Below are positions 25,040 through 34,308 of a DNA stretch of 64,000 nt, piece after piece. Origin of the DNA: Lentihominibacter butyricus (lineage in GTDB: Bacteria > Bacillota > Clostridia > Peptostreptococcales > Anaerovoracaceae); the NCBI RefSeq assembly GCF_025567305.1, contig NZ_JAOQJP010000002.1, forward strand, positions 253,786-317,785, read 5' to 3'. Both the position numbers and the translations under genes were made by a program. Each line of letters begins with the position of its first letter. Positions within the stretch are counted from its first letter, which is position 1. The notes below the pieces were generated by a model. It did not search any database. It saw only the letters and a list, made by a program, of their open reading frames with translations, and was not told the origin of the DNA.

Positions 25040-28000
25040 CTATTTAAAGTATTTAACGCCCGACTCGAAGATCTTCTGATCTTTCTCGCCGAGAACGTTC
25101 TTGTAGAGATCTCTGCCGATCCTTTCCGAATGTCCCATCTTGCCGAATACTCTTCCGTCCGGTGATGTGATGCCCTCGATCGCCATTGCCGACCCGTTAG
25201 GATTGAAAGCGATATCCATCGAAGGCTTGCCGTCAAATCCCACATACTGCGTAGCGATCTGACCGTTTGCAGCCAGCTGCTGCAGCACTTCCTCGCTCGC
25301 GATGAACCTTCCTTCGCCGTGCGATACCGGGATCGTGAACACATCGCCCACACTCACGCCTGCCAGCCAAGGTGACTTCACCGACGTCACACCGGTCCTC
25401 ACGAGACACGACGCGTGGCGGCCGATCCTGTTGTAGGTCAGCGTCGGGCTGTTTTCCGTGCCGTCCGTGATCTTTCCGTACGGAACGAGACCCAGCTTTA
25501 TCAGTGCCTGGAAACCGTTGCATATACCGAGCATCAGACCGTCTCTCTTCTCGAGCAGTTCAGCGACCGCATCCTTGATCCCAGGATTTCGGAAAACTGC
25601 AGTGATGAACTTCGCTGAGCCGTCCGGTTCGTCTCCGCCTGAGAAGCCGCCCGGGATCATGATGATCTGGCTCGTCCTGATCTTCTGTCCGAGTTCCTTT
25701 ATCGAATCCTCCAGCTGAGCTGTCGTGAGGTTCCTTATTATATGGATGTCCGCTTCAGCGCCGGCTTTCCTGAACGCTCTCGCCGAATCCATCTCGCAGT
25801 TCGTTCCCGGGAACGCCGGTATCACTACTCTAGGTTTTGCGACCTTTACGAGCGGTCCTGTCATGTTTCTCTGAGTGAAGAACGGCTGTGCCACAGGCGT
25901 CTTGTCGATGCCGCCGCGCTGATCCGCAGTCCTTACAGGGAACACGCTTTCCTCAGGCTCCTGCCACTTTGCAGTGATCTCCGCGAGATCCTCAGCTTCT
26001 CCGTTTATCACGAGACTGCCGGATACGTTAGTCTTTCCAAGTACCGCATAGACAGCTCCGGCCATCAGGCTGTCCACATCCTCGCCTGCCGGGATCTCGA
26101 TCACCATCGAGCCGAACATCGGCGAAAGCATGTCGCCCTCGACACTGACATCAGCGCCGATCCTGTTGCCGACTGCCATCTTTACGAGAGTCATGTAAAG
26201 TCCTCCGCGTCCTATCGCGTCTGCTGCCAGCAGCTTGCCGGCTGCTGCCAACTCTCTGACCTTCAGCATGTTGTTCCTGTATATCTCAAAATCTATTACT
26301 CCGTCTTTGTCCACCGGCGATGTCAGCGCCACGAGCGTGCTGCCCGCGAACTTGAACTCAGGCGATACCACATCGCCTGCATCGACCGTTGTTATTGCAA
26401 AGGATGCAAGTGTCGGCGGCACATCTATATCCATGAACGTGCCGGACATGCTGTCCTTTCCGCCTATTGCCGGTATCTCCAGTTCTTTCTGCACTCTCAG
26501 CGCTCCGAGCAGTGCTGCCATAGGCTTGCCCCATCTTGCCGGATCCTCGCCGAGTTTTTCGAAATATTCCTGGAAAGTCAGGCGGATCTTCCTGTAGTCG
26601 CCGCCCATCGCTGCGATCTTCGTCACTGAGTCGATCACTGCATAAAGCGCTCCGTGGAACGGACTCCTCATAGCGAGCTCAGGGTCGAAGCCGTAGCTCA
26701 TGATCGTTGCCGTTTCCGTCTCACCCTCTGTTACAGGCAGCTTCGCAGCCATTCCTGCCGCCGGAGTGAGCTGGTATTTGCCGCCGAGAGGCATCAGCAC
26801 CGTAGCCGCTCCGATCGTGCTGTCGAATCTTTCGATCAGGCCCTTCTTGCTGCAGCAGTTCAGGTCTGTCAGCAGCTGCTCTTTCGTCTTCGTCTCCACG
26901 AGAACGTCAGCCAGCTCGCCGGCCGACTCCTTTACAGCCTTTGGATCAGCAGCGAAAGCTTTTGCAAACTGCTGCGCTCCGTTGGTGTTCAGGAAATCTC
27001 TGCTGAGATCGAGGATGCATTTTTCTCTCCAGTACATCCTGACTCTGTTCGTGTCGGTCACCTCTGCGACCGTAGTGGCCTCGAGGTTTTCCTCAGCTGC
27101 ATACTTTATGAATTCCTGCTCTTTGTCGGCATCGACCACGACTGCCATTCTTTCCTGCGACTCCGAGATCGCGAGCTCTGTGCCGTCGAGGCCTTCGTAT
27201 TTCTTCGGCACGAGATCGAGGTTGATCTCAAGGCCGTCGGCCAGCTCGCCGATGGCTACCGACACACCGCCGGCACCGAAGTCATTGCAGCGCTTTATCA
27301 GTGTAGCGACTTCTTTTCTCCTGAAAAGTCTCTGTATGTTTCGCTCTACAGGCGGGTTGCCCTTCTGGACTTCTGCTCCGCACTGCAGTATCGATTCTTC
27401 CGTGTGTTCCTTGGACGAGCCTGTAGCTCCGCCGCATCCGTCGCGGCCTGTCCTGCCGCCGACCAGTATTATAACGTCGCCCTTCTGAGGGACCTTTCTT
27501 ATCACGTGATCTGCAGGTGCAGCCCCGACTACCGCTCCGATCTCCATTCTTTTGGCAACGTAGTTGTCGTGGTAAACTTCGTCTACAAGGCCTGTGGCAA
27601 GTCCGATCTGGTTGCCGTACGAACTGTATCCGTGAGCAGCCTCCGTCGTGATCTTTCGCTGAGGCAGCTTGCCGCTCAGCGTGTCTTCTACCGGCGTCCT
27701 CGGATCTGCAGCACCTGTCACTCTCATAGCCTGGTACACGTAGACTCTGCCTGAAAGCGGGTCTCTTATCGCTCCGCCAAGACATGTTGCTGCTCCGCCG
27801 AACGGCTCGATCTCTGTAGGGTGGTTGTGTGTCTCGTTCTTGAACATCACGAGCCAGTCATCTTCCCTGCCGTCGATCTTCGCCCTGACCTTGATGCTGC
27901 ATGCGTTTATCTCTTCTGATTCGTCGAGGTCGTCAGCCTTGCCGTGCTTCTTGAGGTACTTTGCTCCGATGCATGCCATGTCCATCAGGCAGAGATTCTT

Positions 28001-28804
28001 GTCTCTGTCGCCATACACGTCTTTTCTGATGTCGAGGTACTGTGCAAAGGCCTGCGCCACGAGTCTGCCGTAAGGGCTGTCATCGAAGCCGACTTCTTCG
28101 AGTGTCGTGTTGAACGTGGTATGTCTGCAGTGGTCCGACCAGTATGTGTCGATGACTTTGAGCTCTGTCAGGGTCGGGTCTCTGCGCTCATCGCGCGCAT
28201 AATATTCCTGCACGAATTTTATATCTTCAGGGCTCATCGCAAAGCCCATCTCTTTTCTGTAGTCTTCGAGATCCGGTTCTCTCATCGTCCTGAAGCCTTT
28301 TATCACCGCGACGTCTTCAGGCACGGTCGTCTCCATCTCCAGATCCTGCGGCTTTTCATTCGCAGCGATCTGCGAGTCTACCGGATTCACGCAGTATTTC
28401 TTTATCGCTTCGAGGTCTGCGGCACTGATGTTTCCCTCAGGCACTATCACTCTTGCAAATTTTACAGTCGCGTCTGCTTCGGCGTTCATGAGCTTGATGC
28501 ACTGTGACGCCGAGTCTGCTCTCTGGTCATACTGGCCCGGCAGGTATTCAACTGCGAAAAAAATAGCAGAACTCAGATCCACGGGCATCGTCTCTTCATA
28601 CACGACGTCTATGGCAGGTTCTGCAAATACTGTAAATTTAGCCGCTTCATAAGTAGCGTCATCTATGCCGTCCATATCGTAACGGTTCAGGATCCTTATT
28701 CCTGATAGATCCTCGAGGTGTAAATTTTCCTTTACATCTGTAAAGAGTGCTTCGGCTTCTACATCAAAGCCTTTTTTCTTTTCAACGTAAATCCTTCTTA
28801 CCAT
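25040..28804 (-). CDS. purL: Phosphoribosylformylglycinamidine synthase, single-chain
   Basis: FGAM synthase of 1254 residues combining two PurM-like synthase halves and a C-terminal class I glutaminase. WSDHCRHTTF marks the N-terminal region and GIGGKDSMSG-type residues (PAIGGKDSMSGTF) the second half. The glutaminase has its nucleophile in GLMLGICNGFQAL and FPGTNCE at its start. So here, unlike in purF, the glutaminase is intact. First gene of the operon, 61 bases from the promoter. Confidence 0.97.
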   Translation of the reverse strand: MVRRIYVEKKKGFDVEAEALFTDVKENLHLEDLSGIRILNRYDMDGIDDATYEAAKFTVFAEPAIDVVYEETMPVDLSSAIFFAVEYLPGQYDQRADSASQCIKLMNAEADATVKFARVIVPEGNISAADLEAIKKYCVNPVDSQIAANEKPQDLEMETTVPEDVAVIKGFRTMREPDLEDYRKEMGFAMSPEDIKFVQEYYARDERRDPTLTELKVIDTYWSDHCRHTTFNTTLEEVGFDDSPYGRLVAQAFAQYLDIRKDVYGDRDKNLCLMDMACIGAKYLKKHGKADDLDESEEINACSIKVRAKIDGREDDWLVMFKNETHNHPTEIEPFGGAATCLGGAIRDPLSGRVYVYQAMRVTGAADPRTPVEDTLSGKLPQRKITTEAAHGYSSYGNQIGLATGLVDEVYHDNYVAKRMEIGAVVGAAPADHVIRKVPQKGDVIILVGGRTGRDGCGGATGSSKEHTEESILQCGAEVQKGNPPVERNIQRLFRRKEVATLIKRCNDFGAGGVSVAIGELADGLEINLDLVPKKYEGLDGTELAISESQERMAVVVDADKEQEFIKYAAEENLEATTVAEVTDTNRVRMYWREKCILDLSRDFLNTNGAQQFAKAFAADPKAVKESAGELADVLVETKTKEQLLTDLNCCSKKGLIERFDSTIGAATVLMPLGGKYQLTPAAGMAAKLPVTEGETETATIMSYGFDPELAMRSPFHGALYAVIDSVTKIAAMGGDYRKIRLTFQEYFEKLGEDPARWGKPMAALLGALRVQKELEIPAIGGKDSMSGTFMDIDVPPTLASFAITTVDAGDVVSPEFKFAGSTLVALTSPVDKDGVIDFEIYRNNMLKVRELAAAGKLLAADAIGRGGLYMTLVKMAVGNRIGADVSVEGDMLSPMFGSMVIEIPAGEDVDSLMAGAVYAVLGKTNVSGSLVINGEAEDLAEITAKWQEPEESVFPVRTADQRGGIDKTPVAQPFFTQRNMTGPLVKVAKPRVVIPAFPGTNCEMDSARAFRKAGAEADIHIIRNLTTAQLEDSIKELGQKIRTSQIIMIPGGFSGGDEPDGSAKFITAVFRNPGIKDAVAELLEKRDGLMLGICNGFQALIKLGLVPYGKITDGTENSPTLTYNRIGRHASCLVRTGVTSVKSPWLAGVSVGDVFTIPVSHGEGRFIASEEVLQQLAANGQIATQYVGFDGKPSMDIAFNPNGSAMAIEGITSPDGRVFGKMGHSERIGRDLYKNVLGEKDQKIFESGVKYFK

Positions 28805-28864
28805 CGAATTTGTCCTTTCCAGATCATTAAAAACGTTTATTTCGTAAATTTATATCATACGCTA

Positions 28865-28893
28865 ATGTTAGCACTTTCGACTGAATTTATCAA
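28865..28893 (-). promoter_or_regulatory. Purine operon promoter
   Basis: Minus strand TTGATA (28888-28893), 17-base spacer, TAACAT (28865-28870). The start would fall near 28858, giving a leader of about 54 bases before purL. Confidence 0.75.
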
Positions 28894-28929
28894 TTGTATT
28901 CGCAAAAAAAGTTAAATTTTCACGCAAAA

Positions 28930-28968
28930 CTCGAATGTATATCTCGTTCTTTTTGTTTATAGTTCGTA
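28930..28968. promoter_or_regulatory. Possible PurBox-like inverted pair
   Basis: TCGAATGTAT (28931-28940) and TTATAGTTCG (28957-28966) are an imperfect inverted pair spaced about 16 bases, reminiscent of the CGAAC/GTTCG boxes of Bacillus PurR, and located upstream of the purL -35. Weak match; PurR itself is not in the window. Confidence 0.3.
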
Positions 28969-29191
28969 TTTTTAGAGAGCAGTGCAACGCGTCGGCTCTG
29001 TTTTCTGAAGATTCCGTCTCATTTGCCGAACAAGCTCGATTTTTCTGTCTCATGCGACTGACACACTCTTTTCAAGATTTCTTCACATATATAACTCCAA
29101 ATCGGCATAATGCCCTGTTATTATATAATCACTCCAAAAGAGGAAAACAAACACCTCTCCTAAATAAATAGTAAATTAGTGTGATGACAGC

Positions 29192-29228
29192 AAAAGAGCT
29201 GCCGGGGCAAGTCCCAGGCAGCTCTTTT
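29192..29228 (-). terminator. cysK terminator
   Basis: AAAAGAGCTGCC (29192-29203) pairs with GGCAGCTCTTTT (29217-29228). It lies 20 bases past the cysK stop. Confidence 0.85.
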
Positions 29229-29248
29229 GTTTGCGTTAAAAATACATA

Positions 29249-30166
29249 TTAAAATATGCTCAGATAGCGTTCGCCTGTATCCGGCAGTACAACGACTATC
29301 CTCTTGCCTGCGTTTTCAGGTCTTGCTGCGACCTGTCCTGCCGCGTATACCGCAGCGCCGGCCGAAACTCCGACCAGCAGGCCTTCTGTCTTCGCGAGCG
29401 CTTTCATCGTTTCGAGCGCGTCGTCGTCGGTGACGGTTATGACTTCGTCCATGAGCTTCACTTCCAGCACTTCAGGGATGAAGTTCGCGCCTATTCCCTG
29501 GATCTTGTGCGGGCCGGCCTTGCCTTCTGTCACCAGCGGCGATGATGCGGGTTCCACGCCGATCACTCTGATGTCAGGATTTTTTTCCTTGAGGTATCTG
29601 CCGACGCCTGTTACTGTGCCGCCCGTTCCGAATGTCGCGATGAAGATATCCACATTTCCATCTGTCGCTTCCCAGATCTCCGGCGCAGTCGTCTCATAGT
29701 GCGCCTGCGGATTTGCAGGGTTCTCGAACTGCCCTGCTATGATGCTGCCCGGGATCTCTTTTGCCAGTGCCTCGGCTTTTTCCACGCTGCCCTTCATGCC
29801 TTCGTTCTTGTCAGTCAGGACGAGCTCGGCACCCAGTGCTGCCAGCAGCTTGCGCCTTTCCAGACTCATGCTCTCCGGCATCACCATGACAGCTTTGTAT
29901 CCGCGCGCAGCGGCCGTCATCGCGATACCCACGCCTGTGTTGCCGCTCGTCGGCTCTATTATCGTGCCGCCCGGCTTGAGCCTGCCGCTTTTTTCCGCCT
30001 CGATGACCATATTGTATCCTACTCTGTCCTTGATGCTGCCCGCCGGATTGAACATCTCGACTTTTGCAACGATCTCTGCGCCTGCTCCGAAGCGTTCCTC
30101 CATCTTGTGGAGCCTGAGCAGCGGCGTGTTTCCTATAAGCTGTGTGACTGTGTCTTTGATATCCAT
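29249..30166 (-). CDS. cysK: Cysteine synthase A
   Basis: PLP enzyme making cysteine from O-acetylserine and sulfide. 305 residues from ATG 30166 behind AGGAGGAG. The PLP lysine is in NPAGSIKDRVGY; TSGNTGVGIAM is the substrate loop and GTGGTVTGVGRYL the phosphate cup. Upstream in-frame codons belong to spacer. It follows the phosphatase gene by 29 bases and may be cotranscribed. Confidence 0.95.
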   Translation of the reverse strand: MDIKDTVTQLIGNTPLLRLHKMEERFGAGAEIVAKVEMFNPAGSIKDRVGYNMVIEAEKSGRLKPGGTIIEPTSGNTGVGIAMTAAARGYKAVMVMPESMSLERRKLLAALGAELVLTDKNEGMKGSVEKAEALAKEIPGSIIAGQFENPANPQAHYETTAPEIWEATDGNVDIFIATFGTGGTVTGVGRYLKEKNPDIRVIGVEPASSPLVTEGKAGPHKIQGIGANFIPEVLEVKLMDEVITVTDDDALETMKALAKTEGLLVGVSAGAAVYAAGQVAARPENAGKRIVVVLPDTGERYLSIF

Positions 30167-30195
30167 TTTTCTCCTCCTCACTCGAAAATCAGAAA

Positions 30196-30816
30196 TCAGA
30201 ATTTCTCTACTCCCAGAACGTCCTCGTCCTCCATGTAAAGTATGTATCCGTGGCCCGGATCCGGGATCCACCTGTAAAAGTTGTCTTTTATTTTCGGGTA
30301 GATGCTTTCCAGTATCGCCGATATCGTGCCGCCGTGGCATACGATTATGGAAAGTGCCTCTTCGCTTTTGTGTCTCATGGAAAGCACTTTCAGCATGTGT
30401 TTTTTCTCGAAATCGTCAAAGCCTCTGACGATCCTCTTGTAAAACGCCTGCAGGCTTTCGCCGTTCGGCGGTGACAGTGTGCCCAGCTTGTCGGCTTTCC
30501 ATGTCTGATAATGGTCAAGCACTTTGAGTTCGCCATGGCTCTTCATCTCATAATCTCCGAAGTTCATTTCCTTGAGCTGCGGCAGTATCTCGTGCTCTCT
30601 TTTTCCGTATATGATCTCCATCGTCTGTTCCGTGCGCCTGAGTCCCGTCGTGTAAAAGTCGGCGTTGCTGCCGTCGGGGTATATGCCTCGCTCCACGAGT
30701 CCTTTCAGCGATGCGATGCCTTCCTCCGCCAGCGGGATATCGGCATGTCCGTAATATAGCCTGTGTTTGTTTCCTTCTGTAATACCATGCCTTATCAGGC
30801 ATATCTTGGATCTCAT
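30196..30816 (-). CDS. Histidine phosphatase family protein
   Basis: Phosphoglycerate-mutase-like phosphatase, 206 residues. The phosphohistidine is in CLIRHGITEGN, and the second catalytic His in IIVCHGGTISAIL; YTTGLRRTEQTMEII has the Arg-rich substrate clamp. Start 30816 (MRSKICLI) has AGGT upstream. Substrate not predictable; homologs include alpha-ribazole phosphatase and broad phosphatases. Confidence 0.9.
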   Translation of the reverse strand: MRSKICLIRHGITEGNKHRLYYGHADIPLAEEGIASLKGLVERGIYPDGSNADFYTTGLRRTEQTMEIIYGKREHEILPQLKEMNFGDYEMKSHGELKVLDHYQTWKADKLGTLSPPNGESLQAFYKRIVRGFDDFEKKHMLKVLSMRHKSEEALSIIVCHGGTISAILESIYPKIKDNFYRWIPDPGHGYILYMEDEDVLGVEKF

Positions 30817-31627
30817 GTGAATCTTACCTGCTTTCCTGTGATAAAAAACGCTCTCCTGTGACTTCCGGCGGCCGAAACTATGATCGTCCGCGGCGCCCCG
30901 CCCGCAGAAGCTATGAATAATAGAACAAAAGTGGCTTCGCCACATATTTTCGTATGAAAATTTTGTTGATATTCAGGAAATATCGAAAGCGATATTTCCT
31001 ACATAATAACATAAATCCCGGCATCTAGGAAGCCATGACATCAGAAATGTGACCGCCGGGAGATGCTGACGCGGGGCGATACATAGAGGCGGGCGCAGGG
31101 GCGAAACGGGACATTGACGCTCGCATAGAGATGGGATGACAGTACGGCAGTGCATAGAGGCGGGCGCAGAGAGGCGGTGCTACAGCGAGAGTTACCGGAA
31201 GGTGCCGAAGAGCACAATGACAATGTGACATGCAGGAGTGTGAAAAATCTGATATGATTTCCGCTGCCTTTATACGCGTATTATGCATTCGCTTTTTAGA
31301 TTCCGGATTGCGATCGAAATGTGAAATATATAAAAATCGCGCCCGGCAGAGATGTTTTAATACAGTGCGTTGTACTTTTTTGAAGCGATTCCAACAGATT
31401 TCGTAACACGGCTTTTAGCCGGCCAAATCCTCACTTAAGGAACTGCCGTTTATTTGAGATATGAAGGATTTTTAATACTTTCTATGCATATTTATGCGTT
31501 TATCATTCATTTTATGCAGAATAATTGCATATACATTTTTTCCCAAACAAGCACTATTACGAAACCACCCGAAATAGCGAGTATTTTATACAATTGCCTT
31601 TTTTAGCATCTTTACATCGAATCCGAT
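30817..31627. other. Long non-coding region with short direct repeats
   Basis: No gene is supported over about 800 bases. A palindrome AGGAAATATCG-AAAG-CGATATTTCCT sits at 30975-31000. A 17-base word starting CATAGAGGCGGGCGC is repeated exactly at 31082-31098 and 31153-31169, with CATAGAG again at 31124, inside a GC-rich block (31020-31210). The rest, 31250-31627, is AT-rich with ATGCAT-type palindromes. It may be a decayed gene or repeat-derived. Confidence 0.5.
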
Positions 31628-31656
31628 TTGGCAACTGCGCCATGATTTGATATAAT
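31628..31656 (+). promoter_or_regulatory. Promoter of the EamA gene
   Basis: TTGGCA (31628-31633), 17-base spacer, TATAAT (31651-31656). The transcript leader is about 214 bases and contains the repeat array. Confidence 0.85.
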
Positions 31657-31756
31657 GGTTCCAATATTCTTCCGTCGCTCAAGCGTCCTGTAAATAACTG
31701 CAAACGAAACACTGCAGCTTTGCATATACTAAAACTGCAGACTTTACATACGCCGG

Positions 31757-31862
31757 CGGAAATACCACAAGGGTGTAACCTGATGTCGATCTTCGATCGA
31801 CAAACTAATGAACCACCACAGGGGTGTAACCTGAATGTCGATCTTCGATCGACAAACTAATG
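31757..31862 (+). repeat. Two-unit double-hairpin repeat array before the EamA gene
   Basis: Units 31757-31807 and 31808-31859, then ATGAAAGGA giving the Shine-Dalgarno of the gene at 31877. Both hairpin-2 stems are GTCGATC-TTC-GATCGAC; hairpin 1 differs between units. The ATG of the last hairpin (31835) is in frame with the gene, so a 14-residue longer protein could in principle be read. Confidence 0.88.
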
Positions 31863-31876
31863 AAAGGATAGCTGAT

Positions 31877-32854
31877 ATGAATAAAAAACTGCGTGGAGAT
31901 CTGATGCTGATACTTGCTGCTATGATCTGGGGAAGCGCTTTCGTGGCCCAAAAGAGCGGCGCTGACCTGATGGGCCCGATAGCATTCAACGGTATACGCA
32001 TACTGATCGGAGGACTTGTACTGCTTCCGGTAATAAGCATAATGGACCGGCTCAAGGGAAGAACAAATACCGGAGCTGAAGGTGGTGCTGCTATGTCCAT
32101 GACAAAGGAAGAAAAACGTGCCGCATGGAAAAATGCACTCAAGGGCGGCATACTGTGCGGACTTGCACTTGCAACAGCAGCCGGTCTGCAGCAGCTGGGG
32201 ATCTGCTACACGACAGCAGGCAAGGCTGGTTTCATAACTGCGCTTTACGTGGTGATCGTACCGATTTTCGGGCTGGTTTTTCTCAAAAAGAAAGTGCGCC
32301 CCGTGATCTGGCTCTGCGTCATCGCATCTGCCATAGGACTGTATCTGCTCTGCATCCCTTCAGGCGGCGGATTCTCCCATCTCAACAAGGGAGATATGAT
32401 CATGCCGATATGTGCGATCATGTTCGCTATGCATATACTTATCATTGACAACTTTTCACCGAAAGCCGACGGCGTGCGTCTTTCGTGCATACAGTTCCTG
32501 ACCGCAGGTATCGTTTCGCTCTGCTTCATATGGCTGGATCCGCTTATCGGATTTTCCCTGCCGACACTGGATGCTGTGCTCTCAAACTGGCTGCCGCTGA
32601 TCTACACCGGCGTACTTTCATGCGGCGTGGCATACACTTTCCAGATAATCGCGCAGGCCGATACAGATCCGACCGTCGCATCGATGATACTCTGCCTCGA
32701 ATCTGTATTCGCAGTGATCGCAGGAATGCTGCTGCTCGGGGAAAGCATGGACATACGCGAGATCATCGGCTGTGTCATCATGTTCGCGGCGATCGTAGTC
32801 GCACAGCTTCCGGAGAAGCCTAAAGCTGGGCCTGCAGTGACATCAGAAGAATAG
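31877..32854 (+). CDS. EamA/DMT family transporter
   Basis: Drug/metabolite-type exporter in the membrane with ten predicted helices in two EamA repeats. 325 residues. LMLILAAMIWGSAFVAQKSG opens repeat 1 and LIYTGVLSCGVAYTFQIIAQ lies in repeat 2; a cytoplasmic loop with MTKEEKRAAWK lies near residues 74-84. ATG 31877 is preferred because AAAGGA (end of the repeat array) is eight bases upstream; ATG 31835 inside the array is the alternative. It is followed by larE after nine bases. Confidence 0.9.
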   Translation: MNKKLRGDLMLILAAMIWGSAFVAQKSGADLMGPIAFNGIRILIGGLVLLPVISIMDRLKGRTNTGAEGGAAMSMTKEEKRAAWKNALKGGILCGLALATAAGLQQLGICYTTAGKAGFITALYVVIVPIFGLVFLKKKVRPVIWLCVIASAIGLYLLCIPSGGGFSHLNKGDMIMPICAIMFAMHILIIDNFSPKADGVRLSCIQFLTAGIVSLCFIWLDPLIGFSLPTLDAVLSNWLPLIYTGVLSCGVAYTFQIIAQADTDPTVASMILCLESVFAVIAGMLLLGESMDIREIIGCVIMFAAIVVAQLPEKPKAGPAVTSEE

Positions 32855-32863
32855 GGGAAGACA

Positions 32864-33775
32864 ATGGATAAAACCGGACAGAAAAATGAACAGACAAGCA
32901 AGATGCCCGGCTCCGACAGCACTGGCACAACGCTTGAATCAAAACTCGAAAAACTCGGTTCCATACTCAGCGGATACGGAAAAATGACCGTTGCGCTGTC
33001 GGGAGGCGTCGACAGCGCCTTCCTGCTTTGCTTCGCATATAAAATATGGCACGATGACCGCATCGCTGCCCTGACTGCCTCCGGCCCGCACTTTGCACCT
33101 GACGAAACCGAATACTCCGCAGCGCTTTGCAAAAAACTCGGCATATCGCACGAGCTGATCCCGGTGGATCACATACTGCCGCTGATCGAGGACAACCCGG
33201 TCGACCGCTGCTACGTATGCAAAAAGGCGATTTTTTCGTCGATCAAAAAGCTCACGGATGAGCAGGGGCGTGTCCTGGCCGACGGAACGAACCTCGACGA
33301 CATGAGCGATTACAGACCGGGGCACAAAGCACTGCAGGAGCTCAAGGTCGCCAGTCCGCTCAAGGAAGCCGGGCTCACGAAACAGGAGATCCGAACGGCT
33401 TTACATCAGCTGGCTGAAAGCGATCCGCTGATAAAGCAGGCGCTGACCGTGCCGTCGCCGAGCGGCAGCATCCCGATGTGGGAAAAGCCTGCGTTTGCAT
33501 GCCTCGCATCCAGGATCCCTTACGGCGAGCAGATAACTCGCGAAAAGCTTGCAGCTGTATACAAGGCCGAATCATATCTGAGAGGTCTGGGGTTCACTCA
33601 GCTGCGCGTACGCCATCACGGTGACGTGGCCAGGATCGAAGTCCTGCCTGAAGACCGCAGCCGTTTTTATGATGAGGCTTTCATGGATATGGTGAATGAA
33701 GAGATAAAAAAATGCGGCTTCAAATTCGCCGCGCTCGATCTGGGCGGATACAGAATGGGCAGCCTGAACGGCTGA
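32864..33775 (+). CDS. larE: ATP-dependent sacrificial sulfur transferase LarE
   Basis: PP-loop ATPase that donates its own cysteine sulfur to build the nickel-pincer cofactor of lactate racemase-type enzymes. 303 residues. The PP-loop is VALSGGVDSAFLL; ADGTNLDDMSDYRPG is typical; the sulfur-donating cysteine is expected in AFACLASRIPYG. No larA, larB or larC is in the window, so the partner genes lie elsewhere or the substrate differs. GGGGAAG precedes the start. Confidence 0.9.
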   Translation: MDKTGQKNEQTSKMPGSDSTGTTLESKLEKLGSILSGYGKMTVALSGGVDSAFLLCFAYKIWHDDRIAALTASGPHFAPDETEYSAALCKKLGISHELIPVDHILPLIEDNPVDRCYVCKKAIFSSIKKLTDEQGRVLADGTNLDDMSDYRPGHKALQELKVASPLKEAGLTKQEIRTALHQLAESDPLIKQALTVPSPSGSIPMWEKPAFACLASRIPYGEQITREKLAAVYKAESYLRGLGFTQLRVRHHGDVARIEVLPEDRSRFYDEAFMDMVNEEIKKCGFKFAALDLGGYRMGSLNG

Positions 33776-33886
33776 GATCGTCCGCACTCGCACGCATCAT
33801 AGCGCCATCGACAAAGGAGAAAGAGGTCCGATGCCTTACCGGCTATGAGGAAGGCCGACCATAAATAATCGCAACAGGAGGAAAAA

Positions 33887-34306
33887 ATGTCCGAAAACAA
33901 AAAATTCGATTACAATGACACCAATATAAAATACAGTTTTGACGATTTCATCGAGATCATCGCGCAACTGCGCGCTCCGGGCGGATGCCCGTGGGATATC
34001 AAGCAGACCCACGAATCGCTCAAAAAATGCCTGATCGAAGAGTCCGGCGAAGTCATCGACGCGATCGACAACAAAGATGACGTGAACCTTTGCGAGGAAC
34101 TCGGCGATGTGCTCCTCCAGGTAGTCATGCATGCACAGATCGCAGCTGAAGAAGGCCGATTCACGATAGACGATGTGATCCAGGGCGTTTCCGAAAAAAT
34201 GGTGCGCAGACACCCTCACGTATTCGGTGATGTGAAAGTCAGCTCCCCCGAGGAAAGCCTTGCGCTTTGGCAGGAGATCAAGAAAAAGGAAAAAGCCGAA
34301 GAGTAG
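33887..34306 (+). CDS. mazG: MazG-type nucleoside triphosphate pyrophosphohydrolase
   Basis: Hydrolyses NTPs or dNTPs to monophosphates, a house-cleaning role. 139 residues, a single MazG domain: LRAPGGCPWDIKQTHESL, EESGEVIDAID and EELGDVLLQVVMHAQIA give the metal-binding acidic residues. AGGAGG is seven bases upstream. Convergent with nnrE, whose stop is two bases away. Confidence 0.93.
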   Translation: MSENKKFDYNDTNIKYSFDDFIEIIAQLRAPGGCPWDIKQTHESLKKCLIEESGEVIDAIDNKDDVNLCEELGDVLLQVVMHAQIAAEEGRFTIDDVIQGVSEKMVRRHPHVFGDVKVSSPEESLALWQEIKKKEKAEE

Positions 34307-34308
34307 CT

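Larger units (their letters stand above)
28805..29188. other. Purine operon promoter region and AT-rich gap
   Basis: Divides purL from cysK; both are minus strand. It holds the purL promoter, a possible PurBox pair, and otherwise AT-rich sequence with a small hairpin AGAGG-CCTCT near 29138-29157. No purine riboswitch pattern and no gene is seen. Confidence 0.5.

Noticed and set aside
25742..27754. Long plus-strand frames opposite purL
   Set aside because: They are mirror frames of a well-supported 1254-residue purL, with no ribosome site or recognisable protein.
28805..28930. Purine (G-box) riboswitch before purL
   Set aside because: The conserved guanine-aptamer core is absent, and the leader from the likely start is only about 54 bases.
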